Shown: positions 1 to 7,007 of the stretch, one piece after another
How positions within the stretch are numbered: the first letter of the stretch is position 1
Layout: every line of letters starts with the position of its first letter
IMG/VR virus record: IMGVR_UViG_3300038825_000589
Span: 18,346-38,502 of that record
DNA from: a virus
DNA length: 20,157 bases
Direction: 5' to 3' (one strand)
Notes under the pieces: generated by a model
The model's database searches: none
Told to the model about the DNA's origin: nothing
What the model saw: only the letters and a program-made list of their open reading frames with translations
Program-made: the position numbers and the translations under genes

Positions 1-96
1 ACTCCCTGCTAACGGATAAAAAGAAGCCTTGGAACATCCACCTAAAAGAACCAGAACCAACACTGGCAAGAAAAAAGATGGAGTCCAAGGCTTCAT
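1..96 (-). CDS. Putative phage lipoprotein, N-terminal part (runs off the left edge)
   Basis: Thirty-two codons are visible, starting with ATG 23 bases after the scaffold stop. The peptide begins MKPWTPSFFL, continues with a leucine/valine-rich core (residues 8-18) and reaches LLGGC, a good lipobox with Cys21 as the expected lipidated residue, then SKASFYPLAGS. This is a type II signal peptide layout, so the product should be exported and anchored in a membrane. It lies just after the scaffold gene, where T7 has its capsid gene directly. Phage lipoproteins serve as outer spanins (Rz1) or exclusion factors, but nothing here decides between them. No Shine-Dalgarno site is visible before the ATG. 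Both arms of an 11-bp inverted repeat lie in the coding sequence. The rest of the gene is outside the window. Confidence 0.66.
   Translation of the reverse strand, partial: MKPWTPSFFLPVLVLVLLGGCSKASFYPLAGS
23..94. repeat. 11-bp inverted repeat inside the lipoprotein start region
   Basis: GAAGCCTTGGA at 23-33 is exactly repeated in inverted form at 84-94, with 50 bases between the arms. In the mRNA the first arm begins two bases after the first base of the ATG of the lipoprotein gene. A fold would put the start codon at the foot of the stem. A separate palindrome, TTCATATATATGAA, covers the start codon itself at 91-104. Confidence 0.5.
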
Positions 97-119
97 ATAT
101 ATGAACCAACCAAATAAAA

Positions 120-932
120 CTACAGGTAATTCTGACTTGCTTCGATGCGTCTGTCAATCTCTTCGTGATAACTTTTGTCACCACTCTTGTATCGAGGATC
201 AGACATTGCACGAGCAAGTTCTTGATTAGATTTAAAAGGCATTGTAGATGAACCACTTACAGCACCTTGTACCAACTTAGGAGCAACTCCGTTCTCTGCT
301 TTAAATTGTGCGTATAATCCTTTGGTAGCGAGTTTAGCTTGTTCAACTGTACCGTTCTGTACGATTTCATCAAAAGTTTCTACCTCTTCAGGTGATAGAT
401 TGTTAGCAGCCCACTCAGCCATTTGATCCCAGTTACCTTCAGCAGCTGCTTTGATATTACTTTCTTCTTGTTGAGCATTCGTTTCTTTTTGTTGTTGAAG
501 TGCTAAACCTCCTGCTATGTATTGGTCAATTAAGTTTTTAGGGATACCAGCTTCAACAAGTTTCTCGTAAGATTCTTCAGGTAACTCGTTATTGTTTTCC
601 TGAAATACATCATTAGCTTCATTAAGCAGTTTACTAAGATCATTACCTTCCTCCTGAGTGTCATCTTGTTCATCTGTTGATTGCTCTTCTTCTTGTTGTG
701 CTTCTTCTTGTTCCTGTTCATCATTAGCCCCTGCTCCCATTTTCTTTTCAAGTTCACTATAGGCATTAGCCATGTCTTCAGGACTCTTGAATTTCTCAGG
801 TAACCAATCAGGTCTATCCTCTTGCGTTTCTTGTGTTTGTTCTTCCGATACTGCATCAACAGCTTCCTCTGACTCTGGGTCAATCTCCTGTGGTGCTCTC
901 TCATTTATCTCTACTCGGTGTAATTCAGCCAT
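120..932 (-). CDS. Capsid assembly scaffold protein (T7 gp9-like)
   Basis: A 270-aa, very acidic and glutamine-rich protein coded directly after the portal gene, 9 bases away, which is the position of gene 9 in T7. Residues about 40-67 hold the pattern DWLPEKFKSPEDMANAY followed by SELEKK, which is typical of scaffold proteins of T7-like and marine podoviruses. Residues about 70-110 are a Glu/Gln/Asp-rich, low-complexity, probably helical segment. The C-terminal part (about 215-270) is less acidic and would be the capsid-binding end by analogy. The protein would direct procapsid assembly around the portal and then leave. GAGAGAT just before the ATG is a weak ribosome site. Assignment rests on context and the conserved N-terminal pattern. 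Confidence 0.85.
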   Translation of the reverse strand: MAELHRVEINERAPQEIDPESEEAVDAVSEEQTQETQEDRPDWLPEKFKSPEDMANAYSELEKKMGAGANDEQEQEEAQQEEEQSTDEQDDTQEEGNDLSKLLNEANDVFQENNNELPEESYEKLVEAGIPKNLIDQYIAGGLALQQQKETNAQQEESNIKAAAEGNWDQMAEWAANNLSPEEVETFDEIVQNGTVEQAKLATKGLYAQFKAENGVAPKLVQGAVSGSSTMPFKSNQELARAMSDPRYKSGDKSYHEEIDRRIEASQNYL

Positions 933-941
933 ATCTCTCTG

Positions 942-2498
942 TTACTCTTCTTGTGGTTGTTGTGATGCCATGTACTGCTCTTGTGCAGCATTGATAGCAG
1001 GTGCTACAGCAGGTTGACCCAACTTCATCATCATCTCTTGTTGTTGTGCCATCTGCATAGCTTGTTGAATTTCTTCTTCTGTCTTGATCAATCCTTCAGT
1101 CTCAATACCTAACGCTGTAGCTCTTCTTTTGAAGTAGTCAGATACATTAACATATTCTGCAACTGCTTGTGGACCAACGATTTGATTAGCCCCTGCAAGA
1201 AATAGATCAAGCTTTTGTAAATCATTACCTCGTCCTAGTGCTTCAACACCAGTAACAATAGTAGGTTTAACAATGTCTTTAGGTAACTTAGGAAGTCTTC
1301 CTTCTTTGCCCATCCTTGCCATTAACCTAGTAACGACAGGCATTTGAAACTCTTGTGACAATAAAGAATACAGACCACCAAGTGCAGCTTCCAACTCTTG
1401 AGATAACATTCTTATCTCCTCTGCTGTTACTCGTTCTGCATCTCTGACTACACCACTGTTAAGTAAGAAAGCTTGAGATAGTCTATCACTAATCCCATTC
1501 ATTACTCCTTGTGCAGTACGGAAGTCATTGAACTTATTAAGTTGTAAGACAGATACATCTCCATCACTACCTTGTACAATTGCACCGTTAGGAGATTCAG
1601 ATAAAGTCTTAGCCCTGGTTGTACCGTTAGGATTAACCATGAATAATACCTTAGCTGCTGCTGCACTACCTTCGACTATCGCTTTTGTTAACGACTCTAA
1701 AGATTTAAGATCACCAATGTACTCCTCTACAAATCCTCGTCCGTAGTCTTCACCGTCTATTCTTGTATAACGAAGAGGTAGGAACGGAGTCTTCTCGATA
1801 GGATACCTACCTTTTGACTCTTCAATAACAATTCCTTTAACATCTTGTTGTACTACAAATTCATTACCTTCTCTAACTACAGAGGTGTACAAGTCACAGC
1901 TATTCTCTTTCTCTTGACGATATACTTCCTCTCTTACAGACTCAGGTAACATCATTGGAGCAACAGTTTCTTTGATAGCTATGTGTGTTACATTACCCAT
2001 TGGGTCTCTCTTAACACAGTAACGATCTAGTCTGAATACTCTCATCCCGCCGTCATCTGGTAAGTATAACAAAGTATTACCTGTGACCAATAAATTCTTT
2101 AACGCTTCAAACACTCCTACTCGAAATGCTTCAACTTCTACTTCTTGAGATACACTTCGTTCTACATCTGCTAAAGCTTTCTCTAAGTCAGATCGTAATT
2201 GCTCTCCTCCCTCTGGTCCTAACTCCTGCTTTGCTTTATCTAATTCATACCTGTCTATAACAAGACGGAAGAACGGAGCGTTAGGTGGTAACAGTGCTAA
2301 CAGTAATTTAGATGCTAAGTTGTTTACTCCTCTAGCTCCTACTCCTTGATATGGTGTGTAATACTTAGTAGCGTGGCTATGACCATCAGGAGGCATTATG
2401 TAAGGAATAGTCAACTCAGATGAGGTACGACCTCGATCTAAGAAAGACCACCTTTGGTTCTCTAAGGAGTGGTATAGACCTTGTGCTGTTTCTTGCAT
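942..2498 (-). CDS. Portal (head-tail connector) protein, T7 gp8-like
   Basis: At 518 aa this is close to T7 gp8 (536 aa). The N-terminal part has features of the T7-type connector: RTSSELTIPYIMP, then YYTPYQGVGARGVNNLASKL and LLALLPPNAPFFRL (about residues 24-80). The middle contains PFLPLRYTRIDGEDYGRG and the helical segment following it, LKSLESLTKAI, a strongly conserved part of podovirus portals. The C-terminus is rich in glutamine and methionine. Twelve copies should form the ring at one capsid vertex through which DNA is packaged and ejected, and which nucleates assembly with the scaffold encoded next. It starts two bases after the stop of the small upstream gene. Confidence 0.95.
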   Translation of the reverse strand: MQETAQGLYHSLENQRWSFLDRGRTSSELTIPYIMPPDGHSHATKYYTPYQGVGARGVNNLASKLLLALLPPNAPFFRLVIDRYELDKAKQELGPEGGEQLRSDLEKALADVERSVSQEVEVEAFRVGVFEALKNLLVTGNTLLYLPDDGGMRVFRLDRYCVKRDPMGNVTHIAIKETVAPMMLPESVREEVYRQEKENSCDLYTSVVREGNEFVVQQDVKGIVIEESKGRYPIEKTPFLPLRYTRIDGEDYGRGFVEEYIGDLKSLESLTKAIVEGSAAAAKVLFMVNPNGTTRAKTLSESPNGAIVQGSDGDVSVLQLNKFNDFRTAQGVMNGISDRLSQAFLLNSGVVRDAERVTAEEIRMLSQELEAALGGLYSLLSQEFQMPVVTRLMARMGKEGRLPKLPKDIVKPTIVTGVEALGRGNDLQKLDLFLAGANQIVGPQAVAEYVNVSDYFKRRATALGIETEGLIKTEEEIQQAMQMAQQQEMMMKLGQPAVAPAINAAQEQYMASQQPQEE

Positions 2499-2500
2499 TA

Positions 2501-2710
2501 TTAGGTAGTAAGAGTAAAGGCAGCAGTCTCGTACAAAGTAGCGTCAGAAGAACCAGCAGATGTTATAGCAATGTATAACTTCTTATCGGAGGTATTGAAA
2601 AACAACTCTCCTTTTGTAGCTTCCTTCTTAAACTTATCTTCGTCACCTGCTGTATCGCCTGTCTTAATAGCGATAACAAAGTCCTTCCGATGTAACTTAT
2701 TGAGTGCCAT
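2501..2710 (-). CDS. Small predicted virion protein with a tail-fibre-type beta motif
   Basis: A 69-aa protein just before the portal gene. Its centre, KGELFFNTSDKKLYIAI (about residues 34-50), matches the pattern G-E-x-[FY]-x-[ND]-T-x-x-x-K-L-Y common in phage tail fibres and baseplate accessory proteins. The N-terminus (ALNKLHRKDFVIAIKTGD) and the Thr-rich end suggest an all-beta fold. It starts six bases after the stop of the beta-helix protein gene, which suggests it is expressed with it. It could be a fibre or spike cap or a head-tail joining accessory protein. I do not recognise the family. Confidence 0.7.
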   Translation of the reverse strand: MALNKLHRKDFVIAIKTGDTAGDEDKFKKEATKGELFFNTSDKKLYIAITSAGSSDATLYETAAFTLTT

Positions 2711-2716
2711 GACTAA

Positions 2717-3553
2717 TTAACTTGCTGTACCAGCGTTGATGCAAGGTGAGGATGGACGAAGGCGAAAGTCATTGTTTGCAGAGTCCACAAATTGAGGATC
2801 CGTGTCGTAAAGGTTATTTGTTCCCCCTGAATCGTTTGCCGTTCCCATCTGAAAGAAAGAGCAATTAGTGGCAAACTGAGCAAAATCTCCTGCATTATCT
2901 GTCTTCACATTAGCATCGTTATCACACACGAAAATTGTGTTTTTTAACCAGTCGGCATTAGGACTGTCCCCCATCCACCCAATTTTTGTGGTGAGTGTTC
3001 CGTCCGTTCCAAAATTGAACACGCAATTATTAAAAGTCCAATGGTCAGGACCACTAAAAACTCTGAAACCTGACACTGTAATTTTTGGATTAAAACAAGA
3101 GTTGGTAACTTTTATAGAACCCGAAGACCCGTAAAAATACTCACTACCACTACAATCTTTGTGTACGCTCGAAATGTGCAAGCAAGAGTCCATTGAGTTA
3201 TCATTCGCACCAGTTCCATAATTATAAATGGTATTTATATCAGTAAGTTTAAATTTATTAATTTTTATTCCGTCAATTGTAGTTGAACCTATGCCTAGAA
3301 ACCTAGTCGTACCTGTGTCACCCAAAACTGCCTGGTGTAAATTAAGTGCTTCGTAAGTTAAACCACTTGCCCCGTCAAAAGTTTCACTACCTCCAAAAGG
3401 GTAAGAACCATCCAAAAAGTAAATCGTTCCGTTTGCTCCTGCTAAAGTTTCTGCCGTTCCAAGTCCTGAACCACTATTCCAGTTAACTGCGTTTGCTTGA
3501 GAGTCTCCACTTCCGTTACCTGCCCCACTTGGTGATATATATGCTATGCCCAT
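2717..3553 (-). CDS. Predicted right-handed beta-helix tail spike-like protein
   Basis: A 278-aa protein rich in Gly, Asn, Ser, Thr and Asp, with short hydrophobic strands alternating with turns. The opening, AYISPSGAGNGSGDSQANA, and later GTIYFLDGSYPF are typical of secreted and phage parallel beta-helix (pectate-lyase-like) proteins. The end, FRLRPSSPCINAGTAS, matches the closing segment of such helices. In relatives this is usually followed by a D-I-G-A-Y pattern, which is missing here, so the end looks cut short. No lyase catalytic set can be assigned. The likely role is recognition or cleavage of host surface sugar. An AGGAAA site lies 11 bases before the ATG. Its place before the portal gene is unusual, since T7-like phages usually carry fibre genes far downstream of the capsid. 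Confidence 0.7.
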   Translation of the reverse strand: MGIAYISPSGAGNGSGDSQANAVNWNSGSGLGTAETLAGANGTIYFLDGSYPFGGSETFDGASGLTYEALNLHQAVLGDTGTTRFLGIGSTTIDGIKINKFKLTDINTIYNYGTGANDNSMDSCLHISSVHKDCSGSEYFYGSSGSIKVTNSCFNPKITVSGFRVFSGPDHWTFNNCVFNFGTDGTLTTKIGWMGDSPNADWLKNTIFVCDNDANVKTDNAGDFAQFATNCSFFQMGTANDSGGTNNLYDTDPQFVDSANNDFRLRPSSPCINAGTAS

Positions 3554-3574
3554 AATTTAAGTTTCCTAATTTGT

Positions 3575-4618
3575 TTAAGCGATTGAACCGCCACTGATTA
3601 ATAAAGGGGATGAAAATGCTCCGATGTTCGGTGCGTTAAAGCCTTGCTGAAGCGGCAATCCGTTGGGGTCTTTCGCATCACTGTCTCCGCTTATGAGCGA
3701 GTAAGTCCCCGTTGCAGTAGTAATCTCGATGTCAGGTTCGGCTGAATCTTCTACTGCGGAAATACCTGTCGAAATTGCGGATTTACCTGACGAATTAAAT
3801 ATATAAAGTTTTCCGTCAGCATCCGATCCAAGCATTACCGACCGAGTCGGATTATCTACTACTAATAAAGACTGATTAGGATACGCTCCAATGTGTGGGT
3901 TAGCTGTGCCTCTTAAATCTGCGTCTCCAACTACAACATTCTGAAACGAACAAGTCCCATCTCCGTCTTCTCGTAAGAATTTAGTAGCTCCTGTTTCTCC
4001 TGTTGAGGTGACTGCTGTGCCGTCAACTGCTGTGCTTATTCCTGTTAAGTTACTACCGTCAACGGCTGGTAATTGTGCTGACCCATTTAACTGTACGATA
4101 TTATTAGCACTTGTTCCTACATCTAAAGTAGCCGCAGTACCTAGTCCGCTAACATCAGTATTACTAAGTGTTACTGTACCTGTTCTTCCAGCTACCGATT
4201 GCACTGGTGCTCCTGATGAATCGATGAAGTTACTATTATTAGTAAGTGTCGATATGTTATCACCTGGTTGAGTAGCACTATCTGCTAAAGTTCCTTGAGC
4301 TGCTGTAGCGTAGTCTGTGCTTGCTGTTGTGGCTGCCGTGCCTAGTCCTAAGTCTGCTCGTATTGCTGATAACCCTGTAGGATTTATTGTCCCTAAACTT
4401 ACAAAGTTAGTACCGTTAGATGCAATCATCGTACCGTTTGCTTGTGCAATGGTAGAGATGTCAGTCAAGTTAGAAGCTAATGATTGAGTCGCTGCTTGAA
4501 GCTCTGATACCTTTACACTGAAAGTTGTACCTACAGAGGTATCATTGAGAGGCAATATATCGTTAGCGTCTGGTGTAGCATTTAACGGTGTAAGTTCAGA
4601 TATTTTTTTATTAGCCAT
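3575..4618 (-). CDS. Tail fibre-like protein with repetitive middle
   Basis: A 347-aa protein. The N-terminus ANKKISELTPLNATPDANDI, then LPLND and VKVSELQ, is the common opening of phage fibre and tail-accessory proteins. The middle (about 50-200) is a low-complexity, Ala/Gly/Ser/Thr/Asn-rich chain with recurring GTAAT-type units, as in trimeric fibre shafts. The C-terminal third contains DLRGTANPHIGAYP and later NAPNIGAFSSP, two copies of an N-x-x-IGA-[YF] pattern that normally closes beta-helix proteins, although no beta-helix precedes them here. With the next gene it probably forms an adhesion module. The initiation region (CGATAAATGG) lacks a good Shine-Dalgarno site. Confidence 0.72.
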   Translation of the reverse strand: MANKKISELTPLNATPDANDILPLNDTSVGTTFSVKVSELQAATQSLASNLTDISTIAQANGTMIASNGTNFVSLGTINPTGLSAIRADLGLGTAATTASTDYATAAQGTLADSATQPGDNISTLTNNSNFIDSSGAPVQSVAGRTGTVTLSNTDVSGLGTAATLDVGTSANNIVQLNGSAQLPAVDGSNLTGISTAVDGTAVTSTGETGATKFLREDGDGTCSFQNVVVGDADLRGTANPHIGAYPNQSLLVVDNPTRSVMLGSDADGKLYIFNSSGKSAISTGISAVEDSAEPDIEITTATGTYSLISGDSDAKDPNGLPLQQGFNAPNIGAFSSPLLISGGSIA

Positions 4619-4638
4619 TTATCGAAAAGTTAAAAAGG

Positions 4639-5127
4639 TTAGAATGTAAAGTTTAAGACAGGTGGACTGAATGGACCATATACTTGTGTTGTTGTATCTC
4701 TAGCTCTGTACTTAGCTTGTAATATATCTCCAGAAGAAAAGGAGGAAGACAAATCATAAGTTCTAGTAAGTGTTGGAGAAATAAATACCGCTTGGATAAG
4801 TGGGTTAAATCTAATTAAGAACAAATCATACCGATCCGCATTAGGTACTGCATCATAAGTAAACACTGCAATGCTTCCTGTTATAGTCACACTAAGAGTA
4901 TCGTCTGAATTAGTGTAAGTGTTAACACCTGGTGCTATCGGAGAACCTTCGTCAAACTGTAAAGTCTCTCTATCTTCTGTTTGTATTATCTCACCTGCTT
5001 CTGTTAACAAAGCATCAGTAATCGCATCAAAACCATACAGCTCTTCAAAGCTAGGTCTTACGAACTGATTAGGTAAACCTTCTAAGCTACTAGGTTTTAA
5101 CTGCTCTGATGGAAAGGTGATTGACAT
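4639..5127 (-). CDS. Predicted structural protein, unknown family
   Basis: A 162-aa protein. Residues about 70-162 look like a single immunoglobulin or fibronectin-like beta-sandwich: alternating strands such as SVTITGSIAVFTYDAV, the segment NADRYDLFLIRF, and an end YGPFSPPVLNFTF typical of the last strands of Fn3-like domains. The first 65 residues (PSEQLKPSSLEGLPNQFVRP) look like a docking segment. It sits in a run of small beta-rich genes between the DNA-metabolism genes and the portal, so a tail or capsid accessory role fits. I do not recognise the family. Confidence 0.65.
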   Translation of the reverse strand: MSITFPSEQLKPSSLEGLPNQFVRPSFEELYGFDAITDALLTEAGEIIQTEDRETLQFDEGSPIAPGVNTYTNSDDTLSVTITGSIAVFTYDAVPNADRYDLFLIRFNPLIQAVFISPTLTRTYDLSSSFSSGDILQAKYRARDTTTQVYGPFSPPVLNFTF

Positions 5128-5133
5128 TTGTAT

Positions 5134-5457
5134 TTACAAAGAATGTGTAGTTCCTCTAGCGTATACACTGTAAGTACCGTCTGTATAAGTACTTATGTTA
5201 CCTCTGATTTTTTCGTAGTGTCCGTGGTCATCTCTAATCATAAATGATCCGTTAGCTGTTACAGTTTCCCTGTGAATCACAAACCAAATACCTGCGATCT
5301 CAGCTTCAATGTCTACCACTGCACCACTAGTAACACCACTTGCCGCTATTACAAAGGTCCAACCTTTTGCTCTTTCAGATGAGATGCTACTACCAGGTGC
5401 TTCACTTGTTGCTCCGTTTAGTAAAGTCTTTTTAAATAAAGTAATTAAATTATTCAT
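5134..5457 (-). CDS. Small predicted beta-sandwich virion protein
   Basis: A 107-aa protein with the run GWTFVIAASGVTSGAVVDIE, then IWFVIHRETVTANGSFMI, and a C-terminus YEKIRGNISTYTDGTYSVYARG. This arrangement (strand, SG-turn, strand, W, and a closing I-R-x-x-I-x-x-Y-x-x-G-T-x-S-V hairpin) recurs in small accessory proteins coded beside podovirus portal genes. The function is not established, and decoration or tail accessory are both possible. It starts nine bases after the stop of the proline-rich gene and stops six bases before the next start. Confidence 0.66.
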   Translation of the reverse strand: MNNLITLFKKTLLNGATSEAPGSSISSERAKGWTFVIAASGVTSGAVVDIEAEIAGIWFVIHRETVTANGSFMIRDDHGHYEKIRGNISTYTDGTYSVYARGTTHSL

Positions 5458-5466
5458 AGTAATAAA

Positions 5467-5682
5467 TTAGGAAGGCATTTGTACTCCTGTTTGACCTGAT
5501 GATTGCATACCAAGTGTAGGGCGACGAGATACTGTTAAACGCTTTGTACCTCTTTTCCTTTTTTTAATCAGAGCATTAGCCATTGATCGTTCAGTCATAG
5601 CTGAAGCAGCCATCTTTAAAGGAGGTGGAGGAGGTGCAGGTGGAGGCGGAACATCAGGCATCTTAGGTGAGGACATACACAT
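5467..5682 (-). CDS. Small proline-rich basic protein, probable virion or assembly component
   Basis: A 71-aa protein beginning MCMSSPKMPDVPPPPAPPPP, with two Met codons so initiation could be at either, followed by an alanine/methionine segment and a basic stretch KKRKRGTKRL. It ends with GMQSSGQTGVQMPS. Short Cys/Pro-rich proteins with a basic tail are common between exonuclease and portal genes in T7-like phages, in the place of T7 genes 6.5-7.3. Gp7.3 in T7 is a virion protein needed for tail assembly. Equivalence is inferred from position and composition only. It starts two bases after the previous stop. Confidence 0.68.
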   Translation of the reverse strand: MCMSSPKMPDVPPPPAPPPPPLKMAASAMTERSMANALIKKRKRGTKRLTVSRRPTLGMQSSGQTGVQMPS

Positions 5683-5684
5683 AG

Positions 5685-5900
5685 TTAATCTTTTGTTAAA
5701 ATGTTTTGTTGAAGCTGTTCGTTATAAGTTTGTCTAAGGAATCTAATTACAGACACTTGTCCACTTTTAAACCAAACATCTTTTTCAGAGTTCGTCAAGT
5801 CAGGACATTTGTCAGGAAATAATTCTTCCAATCTTTTTACAACAGCCTCGCTTATAAGAGGCATTAGTTCATCTTCCATTATTGCGTGTCTCCAGTCCAT
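5685..5900 (-). CDS. Small conserved-type phage protein, unknown function
   Basis: A 71-aa, predicted all-helical protein: MDWRHAIMEDELMPLISEAV, then VKRLEELFPDKCPDL, and FKSGQVSVIRFLRQTYNE. The aromatic and charged pattern suggests a compact helical bundle that may bind a partner protein. It occupies the place of T7 gene 6.5, between the exonuclease region and the first virion genes. No signal peptide or membrane segment is visible. I do not recognise a family. Confidence 0.68.
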   Translation of the reverse strand: MDWRHAIMEDELMPLISEAVVKRLEELFPDKCPDLTNSEKDVWFKSGQVSVIRFLRQTYNEQLQQNILTKD

Positions 5901-5913
5901 ATGTATAGTGGGG

Positions 5914-6276
5914 TCATGCTTTATAACTCCTATCTTCTAGTTCTTGAGGTAAGTAACCTTTTCTGATTTGATCCTCGGTCCACAGGAAAGCACTAGCATT
6001 CCACAGTATAGCACCTGCGTGGTCTTCTGAATCATCTCCTTCACTAAGTGCTAACAAGTGTCTACTCATGCTATCTATTAATCTACTTAATGGGAATCCG
6101 TTGTGCCAGTTGTTGTCTCCGTAGAGTTTTCCTCCTTCTTCAAATCGTTTGGCAAGGGATCGAAGGGCGATTGGAGGAATAAGGCTGAATCGTCCCCGTC
6201 CAGTAGCCCTGTCACGCTGTGCACCTGTGATGTAATTCTCCTTTTGTCCGCTGTTTGGTAGTTCTTCGGTGTCCAT
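5914..6276 (-). CDS. DUF5664-like dATP/dGTP pyrophosphohydrolase-type protein
   Basis: A 120-aa protein. RFSLIPPIALRSLAKRFEEG, then GKLYGDNNWHNGFPLSRLID and SMSRHLLALSEGDDSEDHAG (about residues 29-95), then ILWNASAFL, fit the DUF5664 pattern R-F-x-L-I-P-x-x-A-L, Y-G-x-x-N-W, R-H-x-x-A, D-x-x-S-x-x-x-H and W-N. This family is related to MazG-like pyrophosphohydrolases and has been tied to dATP/dGTP diphosphohydrolase activity in some phages. The visible Glu, Asp and His residues would bind metal. The likely role is adjusting purine dNTP pools during replication. The gene overlaps the end of the exonuclease gene by 190 bases in another frame. The conserved core starts inside the overlap, so the overlap is real. 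No PurZ gene is in the window, so a diaminopurine genome is not supported. Confidence 0.8.
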   Translation of the reverse strand: MDTEELPNSGQKENYITGAQRDRATGRGRFSLIPPIALRSLAKRFEEGGKLYGDNNWHNGFPLSRLIDSMSRHLLALSEGDDSEDHAGAILWNASAFLWTEDQIRKGYLPQELEDRSYKA

Positions 6277-7007
6277 AGTTTTGTTATTTGTTTTTGTTTT
6301 TTATTGTACTCTTGTTTTCTTAGTAGTCGTGCCATCCACGCATTCATCAAAGCTTCCTGTTCTGTTTGTCCCTTCTTCTCATACAAAGCAACAACAGATT
6401 CCCAAGTGTATCCGTTATCATCCAACCATTTCTTAGCAGTCACAGCTCCTACTCCCTTTGCTCCGCCGAATCCATCTGTTGAATCTCCCATCAAAGCTTG
6501 TAGTAGGTGGAAGTGATCTGCTTCTTCTTCTGTAGGTTCGTGGTATTCTTCTCTGTTATAGTCATAGAATATTCCTGGTACACTTTTGAAGTCCTTGTCT
6601 ATTGATACGATGATACGCTTGTCTTTCCAATTAGGATACTCAGTAGCTAAGATACTTAACACATCATCAGCTTCTATGTTTGGCCACAGTTGTGCGTCTA
6701 GTTCGTTGATCATCCATTCCCTCATAGGTTTTAAGATGATAGGTAACACTGACTTCCTTCTGTTAGCTTTGTACTCAGGGAATAGTTTCCTTCTGAAGTT
6801 TGCTCGGTCACTAAGTGCTAACACTACTTCATCTGCTTTAATTAAGTCTTTGAATTGTTCTATCCTTCCGATGACTCGGTCCTTTGCTACTGCCATGTCT
6901 GCGTGTACAGTCCAAAGCTCCTCTTCCCATTGTATGTTTTCTTGTGCTATGATCGACGCTTCAAAAGCTAATACATCTGCGTCAATTAGTATGGTTGTTT
7001 TACTCAT
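6087..7007 (-). CDS. 5'-3' exonuclease (T7 gp6-like, FEN family)
   Basis: A 306-aa protein, close to T7 gp6 (300 aa). Visible family motifs are ILIDADVLAF near the N-terminus, DRANFRRKLFPEYKANRR (helical arch, about residues 67-84), EADD, IIVSIDKDF, and GDSTDGFGGAKGVGAVTAKK (helix-hairpin-helix with metal-binding Asp residues). It should degrade host DNA, remove RNA primers and help recombine concatemers. It starts in an ATGAGTAA overlap with the nuclease-like gene. Its last 63 codons overlap the DUF5664 gene, and the C-terminal tail (NDLKKEENSTETTTGTTDSH) is low-complexity, as expected for a segment constrained by another frame. Confidence 0.93.
   Translation of the reverse strand: MSKTTILIDADVLAFEASIIAQENIQWEEELWTVHADMAVAKDRVIGRIEQFKDLIKADEVVLALSDRANFRRKLFPEYKANRRKSVLPIILKPMREWMINELDAQLWPNIEADDVLSILATEYPNWKDKRIIVSIDKDFKSVPGIFYDYNREEYHEPTEEEADHFHLLQALMGDSTDGFGGAKGVGAVTAKKWLDDNGYTWESVVALYEKKGQTEQEALMNAWMARLLRKQEYNKKQKQITKLWTPKNYQTADKRRITSQVHSVTGLLDGDDSALFLQSPFDPLPNDLKKEENSTETTTGTTDSH

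Noticed and set aside
530-904. 124-codon basic frame on the minus strand inside the scaffold gene
   Set aside because: It is the shifted reading of the Glu/Gln-rich scaffold repeats, which gives Lys/Arg codons by chance.
5914-6276. Diaminopurine (Z) genome suggested by the DUF5664 protein
   Set aside because: No PurZ or dATP triphosphohydrolase is seen here, and DUF5664 proteins also occur in phages with ordinary adenine.
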